Source of the DNA: Ruminococcus sp.
GTDB lineage: Bacteria; Bacillota; Clostridia; Oscillospirales; Acutalibacteraceae
Length of the DNA stretch: 61,033 nucleotides
Assembly (NCBI GenBank): GCA_022779485.1
Contig: JALFTC010000010.1
Coordinates: 1 to 61,033 of the forward strand
Direction of reading: 5' to 3'
The translations under genes and the position numbers were made by a program. Under the pieces are notes generated by a model. It saw only the letters and a program-made list of their open reading frames with translations. It did no database searches and had not been told where the DNA came from. Below are positions 24,498 through 33,687 of this stretch, piece by piece (the stretch's first letter is position 1; every line of letters begins with the position of its first letter).

Positions 24498-25985
24498 ATG
24501 GGAAAGCCAACAGGTTTTTTAGAGTATGATAGAAAAAACAATTCGGGCACTTCGCCCCTTGAAAGAATTAAACATTATAATGAGTTCCATACACCAATTG
24601 AAGAATCCCTCAGGTGTCAACAGGCATCAAGATGTATGGACTGCGGTGTTCCCTTTTGCCAAAACGGTAAACCTATAATGGGTATGGTGTCAGGTTGTCC
24701 TCTTAACAACCTGATACCTGAATGGAACGACCTTATATTTACAAATGAGTACGAGGCTGCTGCCCACAGACTCCTTATGACAAACAATTTTCCTGAGTTC
24801 ACTTCAAGGGTTTGTCCTGCTCTTTGTGAGGCGGCTTGCACATGTGGACTTAACGGTGACCCTGTAAGCGTTAAGGAAAATGAAAACTTTATCATTGAGT
24901 ACGCATATTCAAGCGGAATGATGAAGCCGGACACACCAAAGGTTAGGACTGAAAAAAGTGTTGCCGTTGTAGGCTCAGGCCCTGCCGGTCTTGCCTGTGC
25001 CGACCAGCTTAACAAGAGAGGTCACAATGTTACTGTATATGAAAAGGACGACAGAATCGGCGGTCTGCTTATGTACGGTATTCCAAATATGAAGCTTGAA
25101 AAGAGCGTAATTGACAGACGAGTTGACCTTATGAAGGCATCGGGTGTTAAGTTTGAAACTAACAAAAATGTTGGTGAGGACATTAAACCGGCTACTCTAC
25201 TTAGAAAATATGACGCTGTTGTTCTCTGCTGTGGTGCCGGTAATCCCCGTGACATCAATGCACCGGGCAGAGATGCAAACGGAATTTATTTTGCAGTTGA
25301 CTTTTTAAAGGCTACAACAAAGAGTCTTCTGGACTCCAATTTGGAGGACGGAAACTACATTTCTGCAAAGGATAAAAATGTTGTTATCATCGGCGGTGGT
25401 GACACAGGCAACGACTGTGTTGGTACATCTATCCGTCAGGGTTGCAAGTCTGTTGTTCAGCTTGAAATGATGCCAAAGCTACCTGATTCAAGGGCAGAAA
25501 ACAATCCATGGCCTGAATGGCCCAAGGTCTGCAAAACAGACTACGGTCAGGAGGAGGCTATTGCAAAATTCGGAAGTGACCCAAGAATTTATCAGACTAC
25601 CGTTAAGGAGTTTGTAAAGGATGAAGAGGGCAACCTAAAGGGCGTAACAACTGTTAAGGTTGAATTTGTCTATGACGAAGAATCAGGCAGAAATGTTATG
25701 CAGGAGGTTGCAGGAAGTGAACAGTACATTGAGGCAGAGCTTGTACTGATTGCTGCTGGATTTTTAGGCCCTAAGCAATATATTCCTGAGGCTTTTGGTG
25801 TTGAAACCAACAACAGAAGTAATGTTGCAACCGAAGAAGGTAAGTACTCAACTAATATAGATAAAGTGTTTACTGCAGGAGATATGCACAGAGGACAGTC
25901 CCTTGTTGTATGGGCAATCCGAGAGGGAAGAGATGCGGCGGCTGAGGTTGACGAATACCTAATGGGATATACTTGTCTAAAATAA
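24498..25985 (+). CDS. gltD: Glutamate synthase, small subunit
   Basis: 495 residues; beta subunit that passes electrons from NADPH through FAD and 4Fe-4S centres to GltB. N-terminal cysteine clusters are CMDCGVPFC, GCPLNN and CPALCEAACTCG. The FAD motif is VVGSGPAGLACADQL (about residues 155-170), and the NADPH motif is VIIGGGDTGNDC (about 297-308). TAGDMHRGQSLVVWAI near the end is typical. Same operon as gltB, ending at a terminator. Confidence 0.96.
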   Translation: MGKPTGFLEYDRKNNSGTSPLERIKHYNEFHTPIEESLRCQQASRCMDCGVPFCQNGKPIMGMVSGCPLNNLIPEWNDLIFTNEYEAAAHRLLMTNNFPEFTSRVCPALCEAACTCGLNGDPVSVKENENFIIEYAYSSGMMKPDTPKVRTEKSVAVVGSGPAGLACADQLNKRGHNVTVYEKDDRIGGLLMYGIPNMKLEKSVIDRRVDLMKASGVKFETNKNVGEDIKPATLLRKYDAVVLCCGAGNPRDINAPGRDANGIYFAVDFLKATTKSLLDSNLEDGNYISAKDKNVVIIGGGDTGNDCVGTSIRQGCKSVVQLEMMPKLPDSRAENNPWPEWPKVCKTDYGQEEAIAKFGSDPRIYQTTVKEFVKDEEGNLKGVTTVKVEFVYDEESGRNVMQEVAGSEQYIEAELVLIAAGFLGPKQYIPEAFGVETNNRSNVATEEGKYSTNIDKVFTAGDMHRGQSLVVWAIREGRDAAAEVDEYLMGYTCLK

Positions 25986-26024
25986 AGATTAAACAGTATT
26001 AAAAAAGAAGAAATACTTTTTATA

Positions 26025-26061
26025 GGCAGACATCAAAGGTTTTGGTGTCTGCTTTTCTTTT
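26025..26061 (+). terminator. Terminator of gltB-gltD
   Basis: 9-bp stem with one wobble (26025-26033 with 26044-26052), 10-nt loop, then TTTTCTTTTT. Confidence 0.9.
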
Positions 26062-26098
26062 TAAAATTATGTATAAATAATTATTTGTGTCATAAAAA

Positions 26099-26134
26099 AA
26101 TCATCAGCATAAAATATGGTGATGATTGAGGTGA
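26099..26134 (+). promoter_or_regulatory. Hairpin and possible sporulation -10 before the cwlJ-like gene
   Basis: AATCATCA (26099-26106) pairs with TGATGATT (26120-26127); the Shine-Dalgarno GAGGTGA follows directly at 26128-26134. Inside the loop CATAAAATA (26108-26116) matches the CATAnnnTA form of a sigma-K -10, but no convincing -35 is seen, so the promoter call is tentative. Confidence 0.35.
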
Positions 26135-26138
26135 TAAT

Positions 26139-26582
26139 ATGGCTATGGATACAAGGGAACTGTTTGCCCGAATGCTGAAATGTGAGGCTGAATCGGAGGG
26201 TGAGGACGGTATGCGGGCAATAGCAACTCTGATAATGAACAGGGCACAGGTTCCCTACGGCGAATTTGCCAGAACCAGCAACGGTGGGGATGTGAGAAAG
26301 ATACTTACCCAAGACCGACAGTTCACCTGCTATCACGACTATATCAATGGTGCATATAATCCGCAAAATGTTTTCAATATGACTCCCGACCCAATTCAAT
26401 ACGAAATTGCCGATTGGGCGTTGAATGGCGGACGGCTTCCATCTGTTGGTAACAGCCTGTTCTACTTCAACCCTTACAGCGATGTATGTCCAACATATTT
26501 TCCAAGCAAGGTTGGAATTTTATACACTCGTATAGGTGACCATTGCTTTTATGCACCAACAGAGGCGTATGCTGATACTTAA
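26139..26582 (+). CDS. cwlJ: Cell wall (spore cortex) hydrolase, SleB/CwlJ family
   Basis: 147 residues, a complete Hydrolase_2 domain (PF07486) without signal peptide or peptidoglycan-binding domain, as in CwlJ. CEAESEGEDGMRAIATLIMNR (about residues 15-35) holds the likely catalytic Glu; further conserved parts are RQFTCYHDY and SLFYFNPY. CwlJ-type enzymes sit in the spore coat and degrade cortex peptidoglycan during germination. Ribosome site GAGGTGA. It is followed after 9 bases by a gene with a GerQ-like C-terminus, the known CwlJ partner, which strengthens the assignment. Confidence 0.85.
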   Translation: MAMDTRELFARMLKCEAESEGEDGMRAIATLIMNRAQVPYGEFARTSNGGDVRKILTQDRQFTCYHDYINGAYNPQNVFNMTPDPIQYEIADWALNGGRLPSVGNSLFYFNPYSDVCPTYFPSKVGILYTRIGDHCFYAPTEAYADT

Positions 26583-26591
26583 GGAGGAACT

Positions 26592-27179
26592 ATGGTAAAT
26601 CATAATATGATAGATTTAGGTAAAATATACGGACTGACAGGGGAGGGTAGTAACAGATATCTTCAACCAAACACTTCCGATGTTGTTAATATTCCGTCAC
26701 TTGAACAGATTGCAACAGCCCACAGGCAAAGTATGGATGGTGTCAGCAGTACACCGGGAATCAGCAACGGAGAATCCCGGCTTCCCGGCAATATAGCAGA
26801 AGGAGCTGTGTCGTCAACTGGAGAAGAAAATCTAACTGATGTAACTAACCCGGGCACAACTGCAACAGGGAGAATGGTGCCAATTTCTTCTCCTATAAGA
26901 ACAAATCTTGAAACCGGCACAGGAACAAATCCTATTGAAGAGCAAAATCAACCATTCTTAGTAAACGCTCAAAACATACAATATCTGAATAGCTTTGCAA
27001 GAACTCAGATAGGCAGAATGGTGCAGGTTAATTTCCTTGCCGGCAGTACAACAATGCTCACCCTTGAGGGTACTCTGTTGGGAGTTGGAGCTAACTTCCT
27101 GATGATTAATGAGCGAGGAACTAACGACATCACAACCTGCGACTTTTACAGCATAAAGTATATGAGGTTTTATTACTAA
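26592..27179 (+). CDS. GerQ-like spore coat protein (probable CwlJ partner)
   Basis: 195 residues. Residues 1-125 are low-complexity (Ser/Thr/Gly/Asn-rich). The C-terminal 65 residues (LNSFARTQIGRMVQVNF onward, ending YSIKYMRFYY) resemble the GerQ (PF09671) core, including the pattern of a strand, a glycine turn and a final hydrophobic strand. GerQ retains CwlJ in the Bacillus spore coat. The N-terminal part is divergent and longer in disorder. Ribosome site AAGGAGG. The call rests on the C-terminal resemblance and on the cwlJ neighbour. Its last four bases overlap hemW convergently. Confidence 0.6.
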   Translation: MVNHNMIDLGKIYGLTGEGSNRYLQPNTSDVVNIPSLEQIATAHRQSMDGVSSTPGISNGESRLPGNIAEGAVSSTGEENLTDVTNPGTTATGRMVPISSPIRTNLETGTGTNPIEEQNQPFLVNAQNIQYLNSFARTQIGRMVQVNFLAGSTTMLTLEGTLLGVGANFLMINERGTNDITTCDFYSIKYMRFYY

Positions 27180-28270
27180 ATCAATTCACTTATTATTGCG
27201 TTTGAAACAAGGTATCCCTCTGTTGTCAGGGATGCCTTTTCTTTATCTATGGTTATATATCCGGCTTTTCTGAATAATTCTGCTTTCTTAAAAAATCTAT
27301 CAGAAATTTTATGACCGTACTTTTCTTCAAATTCGCTGAAAATCAATCCTCTTTTCAGTCGGAGATTAAGCATAATAAATTCTTCTTCCGTACCGCCCTT
27401 CCCGTCAGGAATTTTTATATCACGATAAAAATCCTCAAAGCTTCTTCCATAGTAAAATCTTTCACCGTTGTAAAAGGAATGTGCAGAGGGTCCTATGCCG
27501 ATATATTCCATACATCTCCAGTATTTATTGTTGTGTCTGCTTTCATAGCCCTCTAATGAATAGTTGGAAATCTCATACTGCTTATATCCCAACTTTTCAA
27601 GATACCGGCTGACAAATATATATTGCTCCGCCTGAATATCCTCATTTGGCAAATCTAAACTATCCTGAATTTCGTAAAATTTTGTACCTTTTTCAATTTT
27701 TAGGATATATGCAGAAATGTGCTTAACTCCAAGTGACGCACAGAAGTCCATAGACTCCTTTAGGGAGGTTTTTGTTTGAGTGGGTACTCCTATTATCAAA
27801 TCAAGTGAAATGTTAGAAATACCGCATTTTTGAGCGTTTTTCACTGTGTTTACAACATCTTCTCGTGTATGTGTTCTGCCAAGTAGTTTCATTTCACTTT
27901 CAACAGCCGATTGCATACCCACAGACAGTCTGTTAATACCTGATTCCTTTAATTTGCCAAAATCCAACCTATCTGTACTTGTGGGGTTTACTTCAATTGT
28001 AATTTCAGCGTTATCATCAACTGTAAAATTGCTTTTTATTGCTCCTAAAATTTTTGTAAGCCTTTCTGTACCCAAAACACTTGGCGTTCCGCCCCCAAAA
28101 TATATTGTATCAAGTATAATTCCATCATTTGAATAATCTTTAAAAGAATTAATAATACCTTTTACATATCTGTCCATTTCTTCATCATTTTGTCTTACAC
28201 TGAAAAAATCACAGTAGGGGCATTTAGTTTTGCAAAAGGGTATGTGAATATATAAACCTATTTTTTTCAT
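27176..28270 (-). CDS. hemW: Radical SAM heme chaperone HemW
   Basis: 364 residues, formerly annotated as oxygen-independent coproporphyrinogen oxidase. Radical SAM cysteines Cys13, Cys17 and Cys20 in PFCKTKCPYCDF; YFGGGTPSVLG, GMQSAVESEMKLLGR and RHNNKYWRCMEYIGIGPSAHSF follow. It lacks the extra N-terminal HemN residues, so heme delivery rather than coproporphyrinogen oxidation is expected. Divergent from prfC; its minus-strand promoter has TATAAT (28304-28299) with a poor -35. Confidence 0.92.
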   Translation of the reverse strand: MKKIGLYIHIPFCKTKCPYCDFFSVRQNDEEMDRYVKGIINSFKDYSNDGIILDTIYFGGGTPSVLGTERLTKILGAIKSNFTVDDNAEITIEVNPTSTDRLDFGKLKESGINRLSVGMQSAVESEMKLLGRTHTREDVVNTVKNAQKCGISNISLDLIIGVPTQTKTSLKESMDFCASLGVKHISAYILKIEKGTKFYEIQDSLDLPNEDIQAEQYIFVSRYLEKLGYKQYEISNYSLEGYESRHNNKYWRCMEYIGIGPSAHSFYNGERFYYGRSFEDFYRDIKIPDGKGGTEEEFIMLNLRLKRGLIFSEFEEKYGHKISDRFFKKAELFRKAGYITIDKEKASLTTEGYLVSNAIISELI

Positions 28271-28286
28271 AATTACTCCAAAATCA

Positions 28287-28315
28287 TTGACTAACTATTA
28301 TATTCATAGTAAAAT
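28287..28315 (+). promoter_or_regulatory. Promoter of prfC
   Basis: TTGACT at 28287-28292, 17-bp spacer, TAAAAT at 28310-28315. It overlaps the -10 region of the divergent hemW promoter (TATAAT on the minus strand, 28304-28299). Confidence 0.82.
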
Positions 28316-28352
28316 ATACATTTGGAAATATGTCAAGTATTTTGGAGGAAAA

Positions 28353-29942
28353 ATGAGCGATATAGTTAGCGAAATTAATAAACGAAGAACATTTGCAATC
28401 ATATCCCACCCTGACGCCGGTAAAACAACACTTACCGAAAAACTGCTCCTTTACGGAGGTGCAATTAACCTTGCCGGTTCTGTTAAGGGTAAAAAGACAG
28501 CAAAACACGCTGTTTCTGACTGGATGGAAATAGAAAAACAGAGGGGTATTTCTGTTACATCTTCTGTTATGCAGTTTAAGTACAAGGGTTACTGCATCAA
28601 TATCCTTGATACACCGGGTCACCAGGACTTCTCCGAGGACACATACCGTACACTTATGGCGGCTGACTGTGCTGTAATGGTAATTGATGGAAGTAAGGGT
28701 GTTGAAAACCAGACCATAAAGCTTTTTAAGGTTTGTGTTATGCGACACATCCCTATAATTACCTTTATCAACAAGATGGACAGGGATTCCAAAAGTCCAT
28801 ATGATTTGCTTGAGGACATAGAGAATGTTTTGGGCATAAACACTTGCCCAATTAACTGGCCTATCGGTTCAGGTAAGGAATTTAAGGGTGTGTATGACAG
28901 AAAGTCGAAGAAAGTCCTTGCTTTCACCGCAAATAACGGTCAAAAAGAGGTTTTGAAAGAAGAATTTTCCTTAGACGACCCACAGCTTGACAGCCACTTG
29001 GCTTACGGTCAAAAGGACATCCTCCTTGATGATGTTGAGCTTTTGGACGGTGCAGGAGATGAATTTGACCTTGATGCTGTGCGTAGGGGAGAGCTTACAC
29101 CTGTATTCTTTGGTTCTGCACTTACAAACTTTGGTGTTGAGCCGTTCCTTGAAGAATTTTTAAACCTTACAACACCACCTTTACCAAGGGAATCGAACGA
29201 CGGTTTGATTGAACCTACCAAGGATCCATTCTCTGCATTTGTATTTAAAATTCAGGCTAATATGAACAAGAATCACAGGGATAGAATTGCCTTTATGAGA
29301 ATTTGCTCGGGAAAATTTGATAAGGATATGGAAGTATTCCATATGCAGGGCAACAAAAAGATAAAACTTTCCCAGCCACAGCAGATTATGGCACAGGAAA
29401 GAGAGATTGTAAGCGAAGCCTACGCAGGTGACATAATAGGTGTGTTTGACCCGGGTATCTTCTCCATTGGCGACACAGTTTGTACACCATCACACAAATT
29501 TTCCTTTAAAGGTATTCCAACCTTTGCGCCGGAGCATTTCTGCCTTGTCCGTCAAAAGGACACTATGAAGCGTAAGCAGTTCATAAAGGGTACAAATCAG
29601 ATTGCACAAGAGGGTGCAATTCAGATTTTCCAAGAGCTTGACGCAGGTATGGAAGAAGTAATTGTTGGTGTTGTGGGTGTACTTCAGTTCGATGTACTAA
29701 AACACCGACTTAACAACGAATACAATGTTGACATAATAATGGAAAACCTGCCTTTCCGCTTTATCAGGTGGATAAAGAATGACGAAAGTGTTGATGTCAA
29801 GTCACTTGACCTTGCCTCCGACACAAAGAGGATTCAAGACTTAAAGGGTAATCACCTACTTCTATTTACCTCGGAATGGAGCATAGACTGGGCTTTGGAA
29901 CACAACAAAGACCTTGAACTTACCGAATTTGGTAATGTATAA
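28353..29942 (+). CDS. prfC: Peptide chain release factor 3
   Basis: 529 residues, a translational GTPase that recycles RF1/RF2. G1 SHPDAGKTTLTEKLL, the G2 region RGISVTSSVMQF, G3 DTPGHQDFSEDTYRTL, G4 FINKMDRDSKSP. The RF3 C-terminal domain includes EFNVDIIMENLPF-like residues near 460. ATG at 28353 with TTGGAGGAA; the frame is open from 28287, but that segment is the promoter. Ends at a strong terminator. Confidence 0.96.
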   Translation: MSDIVSEINKRRTFAIISHPDAGKTTLTEKLLLYGGAINLAGSVKGKKTAKHAVSDWMEIEKQRGISVTSSVMQFKYKGYCINILDTPGHQDFSEDTYRTLMAADCAVMVIDGSKGVENQTIKLFKVCVMRHIPIITFINKMDRDSKSPYDLLEDIENVLGINTCPINWPIGSGKEFKGVYDRKSKKVLAFTANNGQKEVLKEEFSLDDPQLDSHLAYGQKDILLDDVELLDGAGDEFDLDAVRRGELTPVFFGSALTNFGVEPFLEEFLNLTTPPLPRESNDGLIEPTKDPFSAFVFKIQANMNKNHRDRIAFMRICSGKFDKDMEVFHMQGNKKIKLSQPQQIMAQEREIVSEAYAGDIIGVFDPGIFSIGDTVCTPSHKFSFKGIPTFAPEHFCLVRQKDTMKRKQFIKGTNQIAQEGAIQIFQELDAGMEEVIVGVVGVLQFDVLKHRLNNEYNVDIIMENLPFRFIRWIKNDESVDVKSLDLASDTKRIQDLKGNHLLLFTSEWSIDWALEHNKDLELTEFGNV

Positions 29943-29957
29943 TCTTTATAATAGATT

Positions 29958-29986
29958 GCACACGCTTTTGCGTGTGCTTTTTTCTT
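29958..29986 (+). terminator. Terminator of prfC
   Basis: Perfect 8-bp stem GCACACGC/GCGTGTGC with TTTT loop, followed by TTTTTTCTTT. Confidence 0.95.
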
Positions 29987-30072
29987 TGGACTGGCAAAAC
30001 TGAAAATTTGGGGAATATAATGTACAAATATGTATCTGAATTTTTTTCGGATAATTTTACAGAGGTGACATT

Positions 30073-30756
30073 TTGTTTGAGTTTATTAACTATCTGGGTC
30101 AGTACATTTTTACCTTTATTCTTCATGTTTGCGGAAACGGTACATTTCCAAAGCCTCTTAGTGATGAGGAGGAGAGAGAATACTTAATTAAGGCAAAAAA
30201 TGGGGATATTAAGGCAAGGAATAAGCTTGTTGAGCATAATCTTAGGTTGGTTGCTCATATCATTAAAAAATATTATGCTGTAAACACCGACCAAGATGAC
30301 CTTGTTTCCATTGGAACAATAGGACTAATTAAAGCGATAAATACATTTGATGTTGACAAAAAGGTTAAGCTGAGCAGTTATGCATCCCGTTGTATTGAAA
30401 ACGAGATACTTATGCACTTTAGAAACCAAAGAAAAACATCGCAAAATGTTTCACTTGAAGACGCTATCGACACCGACAAGGACGGAAATGCACTAAAACT
30501 GATGGATTTGCTGTCGGTTGACGACAACTTTATTGACAACCTTGACAAACAGATTAATCTTCAAAAAATCGACAAATACATCGAAGAAACCTTGACTAAA
30601 AGAGAAAAAGAAATCATAAATTTAAGGTACGGTCTTGACGGCAGAAAACCACTTACACAGAGAGAGGTTTCTGCATTAATGGATATTTCACGGTCTTATG
30701 TTTCAAGAATTGAAAAAAAGGCTCTTCAAAAGCTTCGTTCAAGGTACGATAAGTAA
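30073..30756 (+). CDS. sigK: Sporulation sigma factor K with pro-sequence
   Basis: 227 residues. A hydrophobic N-terminal stretch (about 1-22) precedes FPKPLSDEEEREYL, as in Bacillus pro-sigma-K. Regions 2 (LVEHNLRLVAHIIKKYY, SIGTIGLIKAI, YASRCIENEILMHFRN) and 4 (REKEIINLRYGLDG, ISRSYVSRIEKKAL) are intact. Directs late mother-cell genes; the pro-sequence implies membrane tethering and SpoIVFB-type cleavage. The gene is uninterrupted, so no skin-like element. Start is TTG at 30073 after GAGGTGA. A TATAAT at 30017-30022 is a possible -10, but no -35 is clear. Confidence 0.88.
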   Translation: MFEFINYLGQYIFTFILHVCGNGTFPKPLSDEEEREYLIKAKNGDIKARNKLVEHNLRLVAHIIKKYYAVNTDQDDLVSIGTIGLIKAINTFDVDKKVKLSSYASRCIENEILMHFRNQRKTSQNVSLEDAIDTDKDGNALKLMDLLSVDDNFIDNLDKQINLQKIDKYIEETLTKREKEIINLRYGLDGRKPLTQREVSALMDISRSYVSRIEKKALQKLRSRYDK

Positions 30757-30787
30757 TTTTTCTAAAGCCCCATAATTTTATTTCAAA

Positions 30788-30830
30788 AAACATCCCGAAG
30801 AAGATAAACTATGTTCTTCACGGGATGTTT
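30788..30830. terminator. Bidirectional terminator between sigK and feoB
   Basis: 15-bp stem with a 2-nt bulge (30788-30802 with 30814-30830), A-rich before and T-rich after, so it can stop both convergent transcripts. Confidence 0.88.
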
Positions 30831-30848
30831 ATTTATTTGCAGTTACTA

Positions 30849-32651
30849 TTACAAAATAAGATTGACTAACAGACACAACAGCAGTCCGGTAACTGTGGGC
30901 AAAGCAATTGAAATCAAAGTCCACTTAATACTTTTTGTTTCTTTGTATATTGTAAGACAGGTTGTGGAGCAAGGAAAGTGCATCAGTACAATTATTATCA
31001 TACAAATTGCAGTTTTTGTTGTCCAGCCGTTACTTATGAGCAATGCTCCAAGCTCGTTTATGCTGTTGTAGTCAACAAGGGTACTACTACCGCTGTAAGC
31101 CATAAGAACTATTGGAATTACAATCTCATTTGCAGGAAAACCCAGTAACAAGCCGATGATTATTTCTCCGTCAAGTCCGAAAATTTCTCCCACAGGCTGA
31201 AAGATACTAACTATATAGGATAATATGCTTTCATTGTTTATTGTAGCATTGGCGCAAATCCATATTATTGCACCTGCCGGCAACGCCACTACAAGTGCCC
31301 TTAACAAAACAAAAACAGCTCTGTTTTTTATTGAATCATATATTGTTCTTAAAATTTTCGGCTTTTTAAACCTTGGCATTTCCATAACAAGCTCTTTATC
31401 GTCATTTTTAAGTATAGTTTTTGACAACAATAGTGAAATGCCCATAGAAATTAAAATGCTTAAAATTATAAACCCTGTAAGTATTAAGGCTGATATTACA
31501 GAACGAGTATATGAGCTAAAGGAGGATGCCATAAAAATTGTTATTACTGCAATCAGAGTTGGAAATCTTCCGTTACAGGGTATAAAGTTGTTAGTAACTA
31601 CTGCGTTCAGTCTTTGTTGTTTATTTGGAATAATCCTACATTCCGTTACACCACAGGCATTACATCCGAACCCCATACACATTGTAAGTGCCTGCTTTCC
31701 ACTACAATTTGCCTTTCTGAACACATTATCAAGATTAAAAGCAACACGAGGGAGATAGCCGAAATTTTCAAGTAGGGCAAAAATAGGGAAGAAGATAGCC
31801 ATAGGGGGGAGCATCACAGAAACTACCCATGTCACCGTCCTATATACTCCGTCACATATGAAAGAGGTTATTATATTAGGACAACCTAAGGCATTTAGCA
31901 TATCACAAAGCCATATGCCTACCTTTGAAAACATTCCGCTTAACAGCTCACTGGGGTAATTTGCGCCGATAATTGTGATGTACAAAACAACTGCCAACAG
32001 CAGTATCATTATTGGTATTCCCGTAATTTTTGATGTAAAAATTTTATCAAGTCGTTTTTGCATAGTGTTGTCACATTCGGAAACAACCTGACAATTAAAC
32101 AAAGCTCTGTCTATTGGTTTATGTGTAATTGACGGACAAATAATCTCGTTATTTATGTTAAAATCTATTGCACTCTTAATCTCTTCACAGCCATTTTTAT
32201 CCGTTGCCTCAGCGGTGATTACAGGCACTCCCAAAATTTCTTTCATCTTTTTCAGGTTAATTTTTATGCCGGACTTAGTTGCACTTTTATACTGATTTAC
32301 ACATATTATTATGTTGTTTGCAAGATTCTTTGTTTCTTCAATAAGGGTTAAGCTTTTGCAAATACAGTTAGCGTCCACAACAACAATTACAAAGGAATCC
32401 TTGTGGGCAGTCAGGTAGTTTTTGCTGTAAACTTCCTCTGCACTTGCGGCGGCTAAGGTGTAAATTCCCGGCAAATCAACAACAGTCACCGACCTGTCAT
32501 TGGCTAAAGTGGATTCTACGCTGTCAACGGTTTTTCCCGTCCAGTTGCCTGTGTGCTGATTTTCTCCTGTGATTTTGTTGAATATGGAGCTTTTTCCCAC
32601 ATTGGGGTTTCCTATCAAAATCACCCTTTTATCAACACTCATTTTGAACAC
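30849..32651 (-). CDS. feoB: Ferrous iron transporter FeoB, divergent G4 motif
   Basis: 600 residues. The N-terminal G domain has G1 GNPNVGKSS (14-22) and G3 DLPG (59-62); at the G4 position it has VNQYKSATKSG (about 118-128) where NxxD is expected, so the guanine-specifying Asp is replaced by Lys122. The membrane part has about 8-10 helices with Gate regions around GFGCNACGVTECR and NNFIPCNGRFP, keeping the conserved cysteines. Imports Fe2+. Shorter than E. coli FeoB (773) and lacks its C-terminal extension. GTG start at 32651 fits AAGGAG; it overlaps the FeoA-like gene by 20 bases. Confidence 0.9.
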   Translation of the reverse strand: MFKMSVDKRVILIGNPNVGKSSIFNKITGENQHTGNWTGKTVDSVESTLANDRSVTVVDLPGIYTLAAASAEEVYSKNYLTAHKDSFVIVVVDANCICKSLTLIEETKNLANNIIICVNQYKSATKSGIKINLKKMKEILGVPVITAEATDKNGCEEIKSAIDFNINNEIICPSITHKPIDRALFNCQVVSECDNTMQKRLDKIFTSKITGIPIMILLLAVVLYITIIGANYPSELLSGMFSKVGIWLCDMLNALGCPNIITSFICDGVYRTVTWVVSVMLPPMAIFFPIFALLENFGYLPRVAFNLDNVFRKANCSGKQALTMCMGFGCNACGVTECRIIPNKQQRLNAVVTNNFIPCNGRFPTLIAVITIFMASSFSSYTRSVISALILTGFIILSILISMGISLLLSKTILKNDDKELVMEMPRFKKPKILRTIYDSIKNRAVFVLLRALVVALPAGAIIWICANATINNESILSYIVSIFQPVGEIFGLDGEIIIGLLLGFPANEIVIPIVLMAYSGSSTLVDYNSINELGALLISNGWTTKTAICMIIIVLMHFPCSTTCLTIYKETKSIKWTLISIALPTVTGLLLCLLVNLIL

Positions 32652-32862
32652 TTATGCTCCTTGCAGTTTCGTTTCTAATGGCAAAAATTCCGTAGTTTGT
32701 TTTGTATGCACAAATATTTTTACCCATACTTTTATACAGAGGTACAATAGGTGCTCCAACATATATCCCAAAGTTTTTAAGTCTTTCTTTATTACTTTTA
32801 ATTTCTGTTACCACATAGTCCTTGTTTATTTCTGCATTACTAAGGTTTATATTCTGTGACAT
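32632..32862 (-). CDS. feoA: FeoA-domain protein
   Basis: 76 residues with the small SH3-like FeoA layout: NKDYVVTEIKSNKERLKNFGI, then YVGAPIVPLYKSMG, then AIRNETARSISV, which parallels the usual leading strand, GI.pG and final LR...A..I.V. It is upstream of and overlaps feoB, where FeoA supports FeoB activity. Ribosome site AAAGGTGA. The upstream 273 bases to the ECF sigma gene are extremely AT-rich; no clear Fur-type box was recognised. Confidence 0.8.
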   Translation of the reverse strand: MSQNINLSNAEINKDYVVTEIKSNKERLKNFGIYVGAPIVPLYKSMGKNICAYKTNYGIFAIRNETARSISVQNEC

Positions 32863-33135
32863 ACAATCACCTTTAATACATAGTCACTATAATGTATGAA
32901 ATGATATTAAAACTGTGAGGTTTTTATTTCGAAAAAAATTTTTAAAAAAATAAAAAAATTTCAAAAATTTGTCCCATTTTTTGATTTTCTTTTGTTGTAT
33001 ATAGTGTAAGGGGGGTAAAAAGGAACAAATAAACAATATATATTGTAGAATTTTGTAAAAATGTCTTTTTCTTTTTTGTTTTTATGATATAATTACTAAT
33101 ATATATAATTATTGTCAAAAACAAAAGAGGAAAAT

Positions 33136-33687
33136 ATGATTATTCTTTATCAAGCCTTAATTAAAGAAGAAAAAGATAAAACTAAGTTTGAATTACTTTA
33201 TCTAAAGTATAGGAACCAAATGCTGAATGTTGCATTTAATGTGCTAAACGACCAATACGAAGCCGAGGATGCTGTACATACTGCATTTATCGGTATTGCG
33301 AAAAATATGGATAAAATCGAGGATGTAGATTCAAACGACAGCAGAAATTATTGCCTTAAATCAGCAAAAAATACTGCGATAAATATACTTAACAAAAACA
33401 GTAATATTCTTGATTTACCCTTTGATGACGCACTGAATAATGAGAGCATAAGTGACGATTTAATCGAAAACCTATGTGACAAAGAAAGTGTTAAAAACAT
33501 TAAGAAGATAATAGATGATATGGATGATATTTACAGAGATGTCCTTACTATGTACTTTTTGTATGAAATGAGTGCAAAAGAGATTGCCTCACTTTTCAGC
33601 AGGAAGGAAGAAACAATAAGGAAACAGCTATATCGTGGCAAACAAATTCTCCGTGATTGCTTGAAAGGAGGAATTGACAATGGATAA
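33136..33687 (+). CDS. ECF-type RNA polymerase sigma factor (first of two)
   Basis: 183 residues with sigma region 2 (about 15-85: LYLKYRNQMLNVAFNVL, EDAVHTAFIGIAKNM) and region 4 HTH (about 118-170: YFLYEMSAKEIASLFSRKEE, IRKQLYRGKQIL). ATG at 33136 with AAGAGGAAAA; the open frame reaches 33112 but without a ribosome site. Overlaps by 8 bases a gene for a single-pass protein that is its likely anti-sigma factor. A TATAAT lies at about 33088-33093 with a weak -35. The subgroup and regulon are not identifiable. Confidence 0.88.
   Translation: MIILYQALIKEEKDKTKFELLYLKYRNQMLNVAFNVLNDQYEAEDAVHTAFIGIAKNMDKIEDVDSNDSRNYCLKSAKNTAINILNKNSNILDLPFDDALNNESISDDLIENLCDKESVKNIKKIIDDMDDIYRDVLTMYFLYEMSAKEIASLFSRKEETIRKQLYRGKQILRDCLKGGIDNG

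Noticed and set aside
30073..30756. Possible skin-type interruption of sigK
   Set aside because: The reading frame contains regions 2 and 4 without a break.
32863..33135. Fur box upstream of feoAB
   Set aside because: The region is AT-rich with several ATNAT-like words but no convincing 19-bp Fur-type inverted repeat.
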